Positions 17,100 through 25,715 of a DNA stretch of 64,000 bases are shown piece after piece. The position numbers and the translations under genes were made by a program. A model generated the notes under the pieces. The model searched no databases. It saw only the letters and a program-made list of their open reading frames with translations, and was not told where the DNA came from. This DNA is from Leadbetterella sp964423865. GTDB taxonomy: Bacteria; Bacteroidota; Bacteroidia; Cytophagales; Spirosomataceae. The stretch spans positions 1 through 64,000 of the forward strand of contig CAYRGN010000011.1 in NCBI GenBank assembly GCA_964423865.1. The letters are read 5' to 3'. Each line of letters opens with the position of its first letter. The first letter of the stretch is position 1.

Positions 17100-18671
17100 A
17101 TGAAATATAAAAGAATTTTAACCTTGCTGTTTCCTGCTTTCCTGCTGGCTTCCTGCAGTGAAAGTTTTATCGAGCGGCCTTCCCTTTCCGGAACTACCAC
17201 AGGAAACTACTACACCACGGTAGAGGAGGTAAGAGGCGCCACCAGTACCCTGTACAGTGGCCTGCCCTGGCGAGACTTTGAAAGCCGCGCTCAGGATGCC
17301 ATCGGGGATGTGATGTCAGGCAATATGTTTAGCTACGAAGATGTGGAATACCTGAACCTGACGTATTCTGCCGCGTCTCAACGCATTGGAGCGGCCTGGA
17401 AAGCCTTCTACAAGATCCTGGGATATGCCAATATCCTGATCAATACCTTTGAAGATAAGAAAGCCAACGGCGGCGGCGCCTTCCTGGATCCGGCGATCGG
17501 CGAATGCCACTTTATCCGGGGGATGGTGTATTTCTACATTGCCCGCATCTGGGGCGACGCGCCCATTATCACCGATCCGGCCCAGGTCACTTTGTCGGGC
17601 GACTTTGACATTCCCCGGTATTTCCAGGCCGATGTGCTTCGTTTCGCCCGGGAAGAACTCCAGAAAGCGGAGGCCGCCCTTCCGGTGAACGACGAACCCG
17701 GAAGGCTGACCAAAACTTCCGCCCAGGGCATGCTGGCCAAGCTCTACCTGTACACCAAAGACTACGCCAACGCCAAAGCCAAGGCCCAGGAGGTGATCAA
17801 CTCCGGTAAGCACCACCTGGTAGACGATTACTACGGAATGTTCACCAAGATGTCGATGGACAATAACCCGGAAACGCTCTTCTCTATTCAGCACCAGTTC
17901 GCCCAGGACCCCTGGGGTACGGGAAATATCAAAAATCCCGACCGCGGACCTTCCAGCCTGCAAACGGCGGAGGCCTCGATGTGGGGCATGTATATGCCTT
18001 CCCTGGATATCCTGGCGGCGTACGAGTTCGGGGATAAAAGAAGAGCCTGGTCAGTGATGGAACACGGATGGGAAAAGCCCGAATGGAAACCTCAGCGTCC
18101 GAATGCCACGGAGTACAACGCTTTTATGGCCAACGGATTCCGTTACGATACGCTTCAGCCGGAAGCAGCGGGCGGGATGAAAAATGCGGTTCGCTCCAAC
18201 ATTACCAAGTATTTTGCCGGACCGGGAAAATCGTTTGGGGGAGAGCCGGTCAACGGACAAAACTCGGGCAATAACGTGGTGCTTTTGCGGTATGCCGATG
18301 TGCTGCTCATTTACGCCGAAGCCGTATTGGCCGGCGGGGCTTCTACCACCGATGCCAGCGCCCTGGCTGCGTTTAACAGCGTGAGAACCCGGGCCGGTTT
18401 GCCTACCAAAACTTCCCTTACCCTGGATGAAATTTTGCAGGAAAGAAGAGTGGAGTTCGCTTTCGAAGGCGATTACTGGTTCGATATTCAACGCCAGGGC
18501 TTTGCCAAGGCCAGGGAGATGATTTCGAAGCAAAACCGCGGAAGTGTGGAAGGGGGACCGAATTACATCACGAACTTTACGGAAGAAAAGATGTATTTGC
18601 CGGTTCCGGCCTCTGAAACGGTGCAGGCGCCCGCGTTACTGAAACCCGCAGTTCCATATTATAACGACTAA
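17100..18671 (+). CDS. SusD-family nutrient-binding lipoprotein
   Basis: A 523-residue surface lipoprotein that caps the SusC barrel and captures glycans. The ATG at 17100 was chosen because it gives a compact signal peptide with Cys19 in LLASCS; an upstream ATG at 17070 overlapping the susC stop would add ten polar residues. SusD hallmarks are visible: the TPR-like helices around AIGECHFIRGMVYFYIARIWGDAP, the middle motif LTKTSAQGMLAKLYLYTKDYANAKAKAQEVINSG, and the C-terminal VVLLRYADVLLIYAEA and ILQERRVEFAFEGDYWFDIQRQG motifs. It is cotranscribed with susC and with the glycan-binding protein 12 bp downstream. Confidence 0.96.
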   Translation: MKYKRILTLLFPAFLLASCSESFIERPSLSGTTTGNYYTTVEEVRGATSTLYSGLPWRDFESRAQDAIGDVMSGNMFSYEDVEYLNLTYSAASQRIGAAWKAFYKILGYANILINTFEDKKANGGGAFLDPAIGECHFIRGMVYFYIARIWGDAPIITDPAQVTLSGDFDIPRYFQADVLRFAREELQKAEAALPVNDEPGRLTKTSAQGMLAKLYLYTKDYANAKAKAQEVINSGKHHLVDDYYGMFTKMSMDNNPETLFSIQHQFAQDPWGTGNIKNPDRGPSSLQTAEASMWGMYMPSLDILAAYEFGDKRRAWSVMEHGWEKPEWKPQRPNATEYNAFMANGFRYDTLQPEAAGGMKNAVRSNITKYFAGPGKSFGGEPVNGQNSGNNVVLLRYADVLLIYAEAVLAGGASTTDASALAAFNSVRTRAGLPTKTSLTLDEILQERRVEFAFEGDYWFDIQRQGFAKAREMISKQNRGSVEGGPNYITNFTEEKMYLPVPASETVQAPALLKPAVPYYND

Positions 18672-18683
18672 AAGACCTGAGAA

Positions 18684-19745
18684 ATGAAAAAATATAGTGT
18701 ACTGATATATATTCTGATGCTGATGTGGGGGGTATCGGCCTGTACGGAAGATACCGACGGAACGCCCGCGGTGCAGCCCGGCAATCTGAACGTAACCAGC
18801 GTGGTGCCTGAGGCCGCGGCCGGTGGAGAACTGGTGATCCTGAAAGGCACAGGTCTGGGCGACATTCGCTCGGTGGTGTTTGAAAAAGGGGAGGTTCCGG
18901 CGGGTTTTCAGCCCACCCTGAATACCGGAGACGTCTTTATGTTTCGGGTACCCCTCGACGCGGGCGGTGGAGAGCAAAACGTGACCCTGACCAATGGAAA
19001 CGGACAACAGCAAAGTTTCACCTTCCGGGTCATGGCCTTTCCTGTGGTGTATGACGTAAGCAATTACAACTTCGAAGCCGGAACGGAAATCACCATCACA
19101 GGCAATAACCTGGAAGATGTGCATACCGTGAAATTCACCGGGTCAGAAGAAGCCCTGAGCATCGTTTCCCAGTCCAAAAACGAACTGACGGTGAAATTCG
19201 CTTCCTCGGAAGTGAACAGGGGTACCCTCGACATTATCAACGAGACCGGCCTTCTGAAAACTACCCAGGAATTTGTAAACCTCGAAAAAGCTTTTGTGAT
19301 CTTTACCGAAGGCTACGGAGAAGGTTTCGGTGACAACTCGTGGGGAGACCCCGGCACCATTACCGACAAGGAGGCCAAATCCGGATCGAAGTCGGTATAC
19401 AAAAACTACCAGAAAGGAAACTGGCACCTCATTAACTTTGTTAACTGGTGGCCCGGTGTGGAGGAAGACCCCGAATATAAATTCCTGACCGTATGGGTCA
19501 AAGGAGCTTCCCAGGATTATACCCTCTACCTGACCGGCGACAAACGTGCGGAAGGTTTCGGAAACGTCGACCGCTCTTATCCGCTGAATGTACCGGCAGA
19601 GAAGTGGACCTACTTCAAAATACCGCTCTCGGAAGTAAAACTCTGGGAACAGGGAAGTCCTTTCTTCCAGATCGGCTTCTGGATACCCGGGCCTGATGCC
19701 CAGGACGAGATCTTCCATTTTGACGACCTGATTCTCGTCAAATAA
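18684..19745 (+). CDS. Surface glycan-binding lipoprotein (SGBP type, IPT/TIG domains)
   Basis: A 353-residue lipoprotein with Cys20 in WGVSACTE. Two IPT/TIG immunoglobulin-like domains (about 35-113 and 115-190) act as a spacer. The C-terminal domain (about 200-353) resembles the glycan-binding domain of SGBP-B proteins, with many aromatic residues (NFVNWWPGVEE, KWTYFKIPLSEVKLW). It lies between susD and the GH26 gene with gaps of 12 and 11 bp, the usual SusE/F position. It probably holds mannan at the cell surface; substrate specificity is inferred from neighbours. Confidence 0.85.
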   Translation: MKKYSVLIYILMLMWGVSACTEDTDGTPAVQPGNLNVTSVVPEAAAGGELVILKGTGLGDIRSVVFEKGEVPAGFQPTLNTGDVFMFRVPLDAGGGEQNVTLTNGNGQQQSFTFRVMAFPVVYDVSNYNFEAGTEITITGNNLEDVHTVKFTGSEEALSIVSQSKNELTVKFASSEVNRGTLDIINETGLLKTTQEFVNLEKAFVIFTEGYGEGFGDNSWGDPGTITDKEAKSGSKSVYKNYQKGNWHLINFVNWWPGVEEDPEYKFLTVWVKGASQDYTLYLTGDKRAEGFGNVDRSYPLNVPAEKWTYFKIPLSEVKLWEQGSPFFQIGFWIPGPDAQDEIFHFDDLILVK

Positions 19746-19756
19746 TTCGGAACAAT

Positions 19757-20872
19757 ATGACCCGACCCCTGTATACCTTTCTCCTGGTGTTAGTGATCTG
19801 CGCAGTTAATGCGCAGATCACGCCCCAGGCTACAGACCAGACCCGGAACCTCTATGCGCACCTGCTTTCCCCGGAAAGGAAAGGTGTATATTTCGGGCAT
19901 CAGGATGCGCTGTCGTACGGACTGAACGCCGACGGCACCCGGTGGGTAGGAGACAGGAACAGGAGCGATGTGAAAACGGTTTCCGGGCAACATCCGGCTG
20001 TGATTGGCTATGATTTGGGGCACCTGGAGCTGGACAGCGCCCGGAACCTGGACAAAGTGCCTTTCGCGGAAATGAAACGGAATATCGTGGAAACCTACCT
20101 CAGAGGCGGGCTGAATACGCTGAGCTGGCACCCCAATAACCCGGTAGATCCTAAAAAGACCACCTGGGATAAGGAAGCCTTTACCATTCGGAGAATTCTC
20201 GGAGAGAAGGTGCACCGGGAGAATTACCTGGCGTGGCTGGACAAGCTGGCCGACTTCTTCCTTGACCTCCGAACCCCCGAAGGAGAGATGGTGCCGGTCA
20301 TCTTCCGGCCGTTTCACGAGCATACAGGTTCGTGGTTCTGGTGGGGCGCGGACCATTGCACCCCGCAAGAATACATCGCCTTCTGGCGCCTGAGCATAGA
20401 CCACCTCCTCCAAACCCGGGGAGTGAAAAACCTGCTGATTGCGTATTCTACGGATGTCTTCCGCGACAAAGCCCACTACCTGGAACGCTACCCGGGCGAT
20501 GCGTATACCGACATGATCGGGGTGGATACCTATCACCGTGACGCGCCGGAAAGCAACGATACTTTCCGCGCGGAACTGACCCGGATGCTACACGTGCTAC
20601 AGGCCGTCTCCAAAGAAAAAGGGAAGCCCTTTGCCATTACGGAAATGGGCCTGGAGCGGATCACCGTAGATAACTGGTGGACCGGTATCATCCTCCCGGT
20701 GATCGGTGACAGCGGTGCCGCGTATTTCCTGGTGTGGCGGAACGGGTACGATACCCATTATTACGCGCCTTATCCAGGCCACCCTTCCGTTCCAGACTTC
20801 CGGAAAATGATCCGTTCAAAGAAGATACTCCTGGAGAAAGGGATCCGTAAACAACATATATATATACCCTGA
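19757..20872 (+). CDS. GH26 beta-mannanase / mannobiohydrolase
   Basis: A 371-residue exported glycoside hydrolase cleaving beta-1,4-mannosidic bonds. The signal peptide ends near NAQ (residue 20) with no lipobox, so a periplasmic or released enzyme is likely. Family GH26 is shown by VYFGHQDALSYG, the acid/base Glu188 in FRPFHEHTGSWFWWG, the DMIGVDTYH strand, the nucleophile Glu296 in AITEMGLE, and the terminal YFLVWRN. There are no accessory domains. In known Bacteroides mannan operons a GH26 in this place yields mannobiose for the downstream phosphorolytic pathway. The gap to the symporter gene is 2 bp. Confidence 0.94.
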   Translation: MTRPLYTFLLVLVICAVNAQITPQATDQTRNLYAHLLSPERKGVYFGHQDALSYGLNADGTRWVGDRNRSDVKTVSGQHPAVIGYDLGHLELDSARNLDKVPFAEMKRNIVETYLRGGLNTLSWHPNNPVDPKKTTWDKEAFTIRRILGEKVHRENYLAWLDKLADFFLDLRTPEGEMVPVIFRPFHEHTGSWFWWGADHCTPQEYIAFWRLSIDHLLQTRGVKNLLIAYSTDVFRDKAHYLERYPGDAYTDMIGVDTYHRDAPESNDTFRAELTRMLHVLQAVSKEKGKPFAITEMGLERITVDNWWTGIILPVIGDSGAAYFLVWRNGYDTHYYAPYPGHPSVPDFRKMIRSKKILLEKGIRKQHIYIP

Positions 20873-20874
20873 AT

Positions 20875-22695
20875 ATGGGATTCGAAACCATAGATGTAGT
20901 AGTTATCCTGGGCTATCTCCTGGTGATCACCCTGATTGGGCTGATACTCAGGAAACGTTCCAGCCGGAGCAAAAAAGACTATCTCCTGGGCGGCAACCGC
21001 CTGCCCTGGTGGATGCTGGGCATTTCCAATGCTTCCGGCATGTTCGATATTTCCGGCACCATCTGGATGGTTTCCATCATGTTTGTTTACGGGGTAAAAA
21101 GCGTGTGGCTGCCCTGGCTCTGGCCGGTGTTTAACCAGGTGTTTATGTTTGCCTACCTTTCCATCTGGTTGCGGCGCTCCAACGTTTCTACGGGGGCAGA
21201 ATGGATGCTGACCCGCTTCGGGAAAGCCGGTGGTTCGCATACCATCATTGTGGTATTCGCCCTGCTCAGCTGCTTCGGTTTTATGGCTTATGGCTTTATA
21301 GGGCTGGGGAAATTCATCGAGGTCTTTATTCCTTTCGGGGCGGTTCAGCCCTACCTGCCTTTCTCTGTATCTCCGGAATTCGTGCCTCATTTTTACGGCA
21401 TCGTATTTACCCTCTTCGCGGTATTTTACTCCATTATGGGGGGAATGTCGAGTATTGTCTGGGCCGATGTGGTCCAGTATGCCCTGATGGCCATAGGTGC
21501 GGTAAGCATTGCCGTGGTGGCGGTGACACAGCTCTCGGGCCAGACCCTTCACGTGCCGCCCGGCTGGTCGCAGTTGTCTTTCGGCTGGGAACTGGGCATA
21601 GACTGGGAAGGGGTTCTTCCGGAAGTCAACCGCAAGATCAGGGAAGACGGCTTTGATCCTTTCGGTATGTTTTTCTCCCTCATGGTAGTGAAAGGTATCC
21701 TGTCGAGCCTGGCCGGTCCGGCCCCGAATTACGATATGCAGAAAATACTTTCCACCCGCTCTCCCCGCGAGGCGGCCCTGATGAGCATGTTCGTCAATAT
21801 CGTGTTGCTGCCCACCCGTTACCTCATGATCATCGGGTTTACCGTACTGGCCCTGCTGTATTACCAGGACCTCAACCTCGAGACGGCGGCGGGCGTCATT
21901 GATTTTGAACGTATACTCCCTTCCACTATTCTTAAATTTGCGCCGGCAGGGCTGATGGGCCTGTTCCTGGTCGAACTCATGTCTGCGTTTATGGGCACCT
22001 TCGCGGGTACCCTCAATGCTGCCCAGGCCTATATTGTCAACGATATTTACCTGAGGTCGCTCAAACGTGACGCATCTAACCGCCAGATTGCCCGCATGAA
22101 TTACCTCTCCGGTGTAGTGGTGGTCATCATCAGCATAGGGCTGGGCATCTTTGCCAAAGATGTCAACAGCATTCTGCAGTGGATCGTAGGAGCGCTTTAC
22201 GGAGGCTATATCGCGTCTAACATGTTGAAATGGCATTGGTGGAGATTTAACGGAACCGGTTTTTTTACCGGGATGTTGCTGGGTATCCTTTCCGCCCTTA
22301 TTCTCCCTTACGTATTTCCGGACACCGTACCCCTGTACTATTTCCCGGTGATCCTGCTTTTGTCTCTTTCCGGATGCATAGCGGGTTCCCTGCTTACTCC
22401 GCCCACGGATATGGAGGTGTTGAAAAAGTTTTATTCCACCGTACGGCCCTGGGGTTTCTGGGGGCCGGTGCTGGAGCAGGTGCGGGAAGATAATCCGGCA
22501 TTTGAACCCAATAAAGACTTCCGGAAAGATATGTGGAACGTGGGAGTAGGGGTAATCGCCCAGACTGCCATCACGGTACTGCCGGTGTTTATCGTGTTGC
22601 TGATGCCGAAAGCAGGCATGCTGACCGCGGGCATACTGGCGGTATGTGTGGCTATCCTTTACCGCACATGGTATAAAAAATTACCTGAGAATTAA
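20875..22695 (+). CDS. Sodium/solute symporter (SSS family), likely manno-oligosaccharide uptake
   Basis: A 606-residue inner-membrane symporter with roughly 13-15 hydrophobic segments. The SSS family is indicated by the start VVVILGYLLVITLIGLILRKRS, the KDYLLGGNRLPWWMLGISNASGMFDISG segment and the sodium-site region around AFMGTFAGTLNAAQAYIVNDIYLR. It is tightly packed between GH26 (2 bp) and GH130 (3 bp). This arrangement matches the mannan operon described for Bacteroides fragilis, where the symporter is thought to move mannobiose into the cytoplasm. The substrate is inferred, not shown. Confidence 0.9.
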   Translation: MGFETIDVVVILGYLLVITLIGLILRKRSSRSKKDYLLGGNRLPWWMLGISNASGMFDISGTIWMVSIMFVYGVKSVWLPWLWPVFNQVFMFAYLSIWLRRSNVSTGAEWMLTRFGKAGGSHTIIVVFALLSCFGFMAYGFIGLGKFIEVFIPFGAVQPYLPFSVSPEFVPHFYGIVFTLFAVFYSIMGGMSSIVWADVVQYALMAIGAVSIAVVAVTQLSGQTLHVPPGWSQLSFGWELGIDWEGVLPEVNRKIREDGFDPFGMFFSLMVVKGILSSLAGPAPNYDMQKILSTRSPREAALMSMFVNIVLLPTRYLMIIGFTVLALLYYQDLNLETAAGVIDFERILPSTILKFAPAGLMGLFLVELMSAFMGTFAGTLNAAQAYIVNDIYLRSLKRDASNRQIARMNYLSGVVVVIISIGLGIFAKDVNSILQWIVGALYGGYIASNMLKWHWWRFNGTGFFTGMLLGILSALILPYVFPDTVPLYYFPVILLLSLSGCIAGSLLTPPTDMEVLKKFYSTVRPWGFWGPVLEQVREDNPAFEPNKDFRKDMWNVGVGVIAQTAITVLPVFIVLLMPKAGMLTAGILAVCVAILYRTWYKKLPEN

Positions 22696-22698
22696 GAT

Positions 22699-23868
22699 AT
22701 GTTTACAGAAAGATATCAGGCGCTCTTAAGCGAGTATGAAGCGTTGATCGCCCGGCCAAACCGTGTGGCAGGTTTGGGAAACGGGGTGGTAGACCGGTAT
22801 GAAAATCCGGTGCTTACGGCCGCACACACGCCACTTTTCTGGCGATATGACCTCCATCCCGAAACCAATCCCTACCTTATGGAGCGTTTCGGCATCAATG
22901 CCGTTTTTAATGCCGGCGCCATCAAATGGGAAGGAAAATATCTCCTGATGGCCCGTGTGGAAGGCAGTGACCGTAAGTCGTTTTTCGCTATCGCCGAAAG
23001 CCCCAACGGGATTGACCGTTTCACTTTCTGCGATTTTCCCGCCGATATTCCGGAGACGGGAAACCCCGACGGCAATATTTACGATATCCGCCTGGTAGCC
23101 CACGAAGACGGGTGGGTATACGGCCTTTTCTGCACAGAGAGGAAAGATCCGGAGGCGCCCGCGGGCGATGAATCCGCCGCCGTGGCCCAATGCGGAATCG
23201 TGCGTACACGTGACCTGGAAACCTGGGAAAGATTGCCCGATCTGGTCACCCCTTCCCCCCAGCAACGGAACGTGGTACTACACCCCGAATTCGTCAACGG
23301 AAATTACGCCTTGTATACCCGTCCCCAAGACGGATTCATTGAAGCGGGCACCGGCGGAGGCATTGCCTTGGGTTTTACTTCCAGCATGGAAAATGCCGTG
23401 ATCGAAAAAGAATATCTCCTGGAAGGAAAGCGATACCATACGGTGAGTGAAGCCAAAAACGGGCTGGGGCCGGCCCCCATCAAAACGGATAAGGGATGGC
23501 TGCACCTGGCCCACGGCGTGCGGCACACCGCGGCGGGGCTGCGGTATGTGCTTTACCTGTTCATGACCGACCTGCATGACCTTACCCGGGTCATTTACCG
23601 CCCCGCAGGATACTTCCTGGCCCCCCGGGGAGAAGAACGAACCGGCGATGTGTCCAATGTGCTTTTCTCGAACGGATGGATTACCGATGAAGACGGGAAA
23701 GTCTTTATTTACTACGCCTCGTCTGACACGCGGATGCATGTGGCCACTACCACCGTGGAACGTCTGCTAGACTATTGCCTCCATACGCCACCAGACGGTT
23801 ACCGCTCGGCTACCTCCCTGAAAAGGCTTCAAAACCTGATCGCATCCAATCTTGAAATTAAAGTGTAA
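22699..23868 (+). CDS. GH130 4-O-beta-D-mannosyl-D-glucose phosphorylase
   Basis: A 389-residue cytoplasmic enzyme (no signal peptide) that phosphorolyses beta-1,4-mannosyl-glucose to mannose 1-phosphate and glucose. The sequence follows the GH130 subfamily 1 type throughout: NGVVDRYENPVLTAAHTPLFWRYDL, FNAGAIKWEGKYLLMARVEG, the catalytic Asp129 in GNIYDIR, RNVVLHPEF, YTRPQDGFI and VFIYYASSDTRMHVATTTVERLLDYCLHTP. It is the last gene of the operon. The pathway requires mannobiose to be turned into mannosyl-glucose by a 2-epimerase, which is not found nearby. A sister function on mannan oligosaccharides (GH130_2) is less likely from these motifs. Confidence 0.93.
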   Translation: MFTERYQALLSEYEALIARPNRVAGLGNGVVDRYENPVLTAAHTPLFWRYDLHPETNPYLMERFGINAVFNAGAIKWEGKYLLMARVEGSDRKSFFAIAESPNGIDRFTFCDFPADIPETGNPDGNIYDIRLVAHEDGWVYGLFCTERKDPEAPAGDESAAVAQCGIVRTRDLETWERLPDLVTPSPQQRNVVLHPEFVNGNYALYTRPQDGFIEAGTGGGIALGFTSSMENAVIEKEYLLEGKRYHTVSEAKNGLGPAPIKTDKGWLHLAHGVRHTAAGLRYVLYLFMTDLHDLTRVIYRPAGYFLAPRGEERTGDVSNVLFSNGWITDEDGKVFIYYASSDTRMHVATTTVERLLDYCLHTPPDGYRSATSLKRLQNLIASNLEIKV

Positions 23869-23892
23869 ATCCGGATAAACAGGATTTTTTTA
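23868..23892 (+). terminator. Weak terminator after the mannan operon
   Basis: AATCC pairs with GGATT around a 9-nt loop and is followed directly by a T-run. The stem is only about 5 bp, so efficiency is doubtful. Confidence 0.35.
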
Positions 23893-23922
23893 TCGCGTTT
23901 ATTGAAAAAATGAATTGAAAAA

Positions 23923-23953
23923 TTTGTTTTTATTGAAATAGCCTTTATTTTTA
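23923..23953 (+). promoter_or_regulatory. Promoter upstream of the decayed OmpA-like gene
   Basis: TTTG at 23923-23926, a 19-nt spacer and TATTTTTA at 23946-23953 (one mismatch to TAnnTTTG). It would also drive the HhH protein gene at 24250. Confidence 0.5.
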
Positions 23954-23985
23954 GCTCATTATTAATTCTTTACCCAAATCAAATC

Positions 23986-24245
23986 ATGAACAGATTTTTA
24001 ATCCTTTTAGTGATTTTGCTCGGGTCATTTTTGTATAGTTTGTTCTGGAACCAGGTCAGGCGGCCGTTCTGTACAGACCAGACGGAAGAAGTGGCGGATC
24101 GGGCAGTAGTGGGGACGCTTCCTCCGGTAGCGGGAAGTGACACGGTACAGTTGACGCCGACGGAGAAACCGAACCCGTAGCAGATAACGCGACGACGGAA
24201 GGAAAGCAAAAATACAGAAGAGTTTCGATCAGACTTATCAAATAA
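23986..24245 (+). pseudogene. OmpA-family protein remnant with internal deletion and frame change
   Basis: The open frame at 23986-24180 encodes 64 residues: one membrane helix (RFLILLVILLGSFLYSLFW) and a Pro/Thr-rich linker, then a stop. In another frame, DNA from about 24142 to 24245 encodes DADGETEPVADNATTEGKQ followed by KYRRVSIRLIK and a stop, which closely resembles the end of an OmpA_C peptidoglycan-binding domain (consensus G-x-G-x-x-x-P-x-A-x-N-x-T-x-x-G-R-x-x-N-R-R-V). The central OmpA domain of about 100 residues is missing. I therefore read it as a gene that kept its membrane anchor and its last 30 codons but lost the middle. An intact small anchor protein from the first frame is still possible. 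The HhH gene follows after 4 bp. Confidence 0.65.
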
Positions 24246-24249
24246 AATC

Positions 24250-24801
24250 ATGGAAAATGTAAAATGTGTACTGGATAATTTTCCCTGGGACCTGTTTCTC
24301 TTTTTGGTGGTTCTCGGGCTTCTTTTGTGGTGGCTTTTAAACTGGTTGGTGGGCAACCGCCTGAGAAAGCATACCGAGGAACTCTATCACCGGATTTCCC
24401 TTCTCGAAAGTGAAAACGGGAAATTGAAGCGGGAATTCTCAGACCGTACCACTTTCCTTGAAAACGAACTGGAAGCCTGTCGGAAAGGCAAAGTAGGCGG
24501 GGTCGCGGCAGGAGTGGCGGCGCTTACGGAAAAAGCCAAAATCAAGAAAGACGATTTGAAAATTGTAGAAGGGATAGGTCCTAAAATAGAAGAACTCTTT
24601 AACACGGCAGGGATATATTCTTTTGATGACCTGGCCAACGCAGCGGTAGACCGCCTCAAGGGAATCCTTGACGAAGGAGGTAGCCGTTTCCAGATGCACG
24701 ATCCCACTACCTGGCCTGAGCAGGGCGCCATGGCCCGTGATGGTAAATGGGAAGAATTGAAGAAATGGCAGGAAGAACTCAATAAAGGAAGAGAAAATTA
24801 A
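24250..24801 (+). CDS. Membrane-anchored HhH-domain protein
   Basis: A 183-residue protein with an N-terminal membrane helix (LFLFLVVLGLLLWWLLNWLVG, about 16-36), a predicted coiled coil (RKHTEELYHRISLLESENGKLKREFSD, about 40-80) and a C-terminal helix-hairpin-helix region (DDLKIVEGIGPKIEELFNTAGIYSFDDLANA, about 98-130) of the type seen in DUF4332 and L21-like fold proteins. It ends in a conserved acidic tail with HDPTTWPEQG. In related bacteria such genes sit next to OmpA-like proteins, which fits the remnant 4 bp upstream. The role is unknown; HhH domains may bind DNA or protein. Confidence 0.75.
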   Translation: MENVKCVLDNFPWDLFLFLVVLGLLLWWLLNWLVGNRLRKHTEELYHRISLLESENGKLKREFSDRTTFLENELEACRKGKVGGVAAGVAALTEKAKIKKDDLKIVEGIGPKIEELFNTAGIYSFDDLANAAVDRLKGILDEGGSRFQMHDPTTWPEQGAMARDGKWEELKKWQEELNKGREN

Positions 24802-24816
24802 AAAGAATAAGTGAGA

Positions 24817-24861
24817 TGTCTGAAAGTGCCGGATTTAGGGGACTTTCAGGCATTTTTTTTT
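24817..24861 (+). terminator. Intrinsic terminator of the HhH gene
   Basis: TGTCTGAAAGT (24817-24827) pairs with ACTTTCAGGCA (24842-24852) with one T-G pair and is followed by nine T residues. Confidence 0.85.
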
Positions 24862-24909
24862 AGCTGATAGCTGATAGCTGACCGCTGATAGCTAAATGCT
24901 GACAGCTAA
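24861..24909. repeat. Seven AGCTGAT-type heptads in the kdsC leader
   Basis: Seven consecutive 7-bp units (TAGCTGA, TAGCTGA, TAGCTGA, CCGCTGA, TAGCTAA, ATGCTGA, CAGCTAA) end 12 bp before the kdsC start codon. The tail AGCTAAAATATATACC is close to the tail found before prc, the esterase gene and the SUI1 gene. Confidence 0.85.
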
Positions 24910-24921
24910 AATATATACCGA

Positions 24922-25422
24922 ATGAAACTTGAAAAAATAAATACCTTTGTCTTTGATATCGACGGCGTATTTACAGACGCCACCCTCACCGTTACACGTG
25001 ACGACGTTACCCGTACCTTCAATGTGCGTGACGGGTACGCGGTACAGATGGCCCTGAAGAGCGGGTACCATATCGCGGTAATTTCGGGAGGAAAGCAGGA
25101 CAGTATTGTGGGCCGGATGAACACGTTGGGCGTAGAAGACGTATATATCCGGGTGGGTACCGCTGAAAAACCCGATATCCTCCGTACTTATCTTGCGAAA
25201 AAAGACGTTCAACCCGAAGAAGTGCTGTTTATTGGCGACGATATTCCCGATCTGCTGATTATGAATTCTTTCCCGGTACTGGCCTGCTGCCCCGCGGATG
25301 CCGTACCCGAAGTGCTGGAGCGGGCCGATTACATCACTTCTGCTGTGGGCGGAAGGGGCGCCGTTCGCGAAGTGATAGAAATGGTCATGAAAGCCCAGGG
25401 GAAATGGATGGGGGTGTTTTGA
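24922..25422 (+). CDS. kdsC: KDO-8-phosphate phosphatase (HAD subfamily)
   Basis: A 166-residue cytoplasmic HAD phosphatase that converts 3-deoxy-D-manno-octulosonate 8-phosphate to KDO for lipopolysaccharide core synthesis. It shows the catalytic FDIDGVFTD motif (nucleophile Asp12, acid/base Asp14), the Ser in AVISGG, the Lys in TAEKPDIL and the metal-binding GDDIPDLLIM. The absence of a cap domain and the length fit the type C0 HAD tetramers. It is a single gene preceded by a heptad array and followed by a REP-like pair. Other HAD phosphatases of the 8K subfamily are the only serious alternative. Confidence 0.92.
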   Translation: MKLEKINTFVFDIDGVFTDATLTVTRDDVTRTFNVRDGYAVQMALKSGYHIAVISGGKQDSIVGRMNTLGVEDVYIRVGTAEKPDILRTYLAKKDVQPEEVLFIGDDIPDLLIMNSFPVLACCPADAVPEVLERADYITSAVGGRGAVREVIEMVMKAQGKWMGVF

Positions 25423-25442
25423 GTTCCGAGTAGTGAGTAGCG

Positions 25443-25595
25443 CCCTTCGTCAAGCTCAGGGTGACAGAAGCACCTAGTACGTAACCATTGTCACCCTGAG
25501 CTTGTCGAAGGGCACGAGCTGTCGAAGCCCCCGTAATTCGTAATTTTTAATTCGTAATTGAATTGTCGTAATTGATTTTCGTAATTCGTAATTGA
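25443..25595. repeat. REP-like inverted pair plus AATTCGT heptads
   Basis: CCCTTCGTCAAGCTCAGGG (starting at 25443, arm of 24 bp) is inverted at 25489-25512 with one mismatch. The spacer includes AGTACGTAACCAT, which also occurs in the copy at about 12309-12321. It is followed by a run of GTAATTC/GTAATTT heptads (about 25532-25595). The 293-bp gap between kdsC and the FKBP gene has no other visible feature except a TAATTTTG box at 25634-25641. Confidence 0.85.
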
Positions 25596-25715
25596 ATCCC
25601 CGATTGAGTTTAGGGGCGAATCGGTTTTTTTCTTAATTTTGATGTGAATAAAAAACGAAATTTAACGTTATCACGAGTTTAAAGGTTTATACATTTAATT
25701 GACCATTTTATTTTA

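Noticed and set aside
20770..22236. Long open frame (488 codons) antisense to the symporter gene
   Set aside because: It is the mirror of a strongly supported coding frame in GC-moderate DNA; composition is rich in His, Gln and Arg with no known domain.
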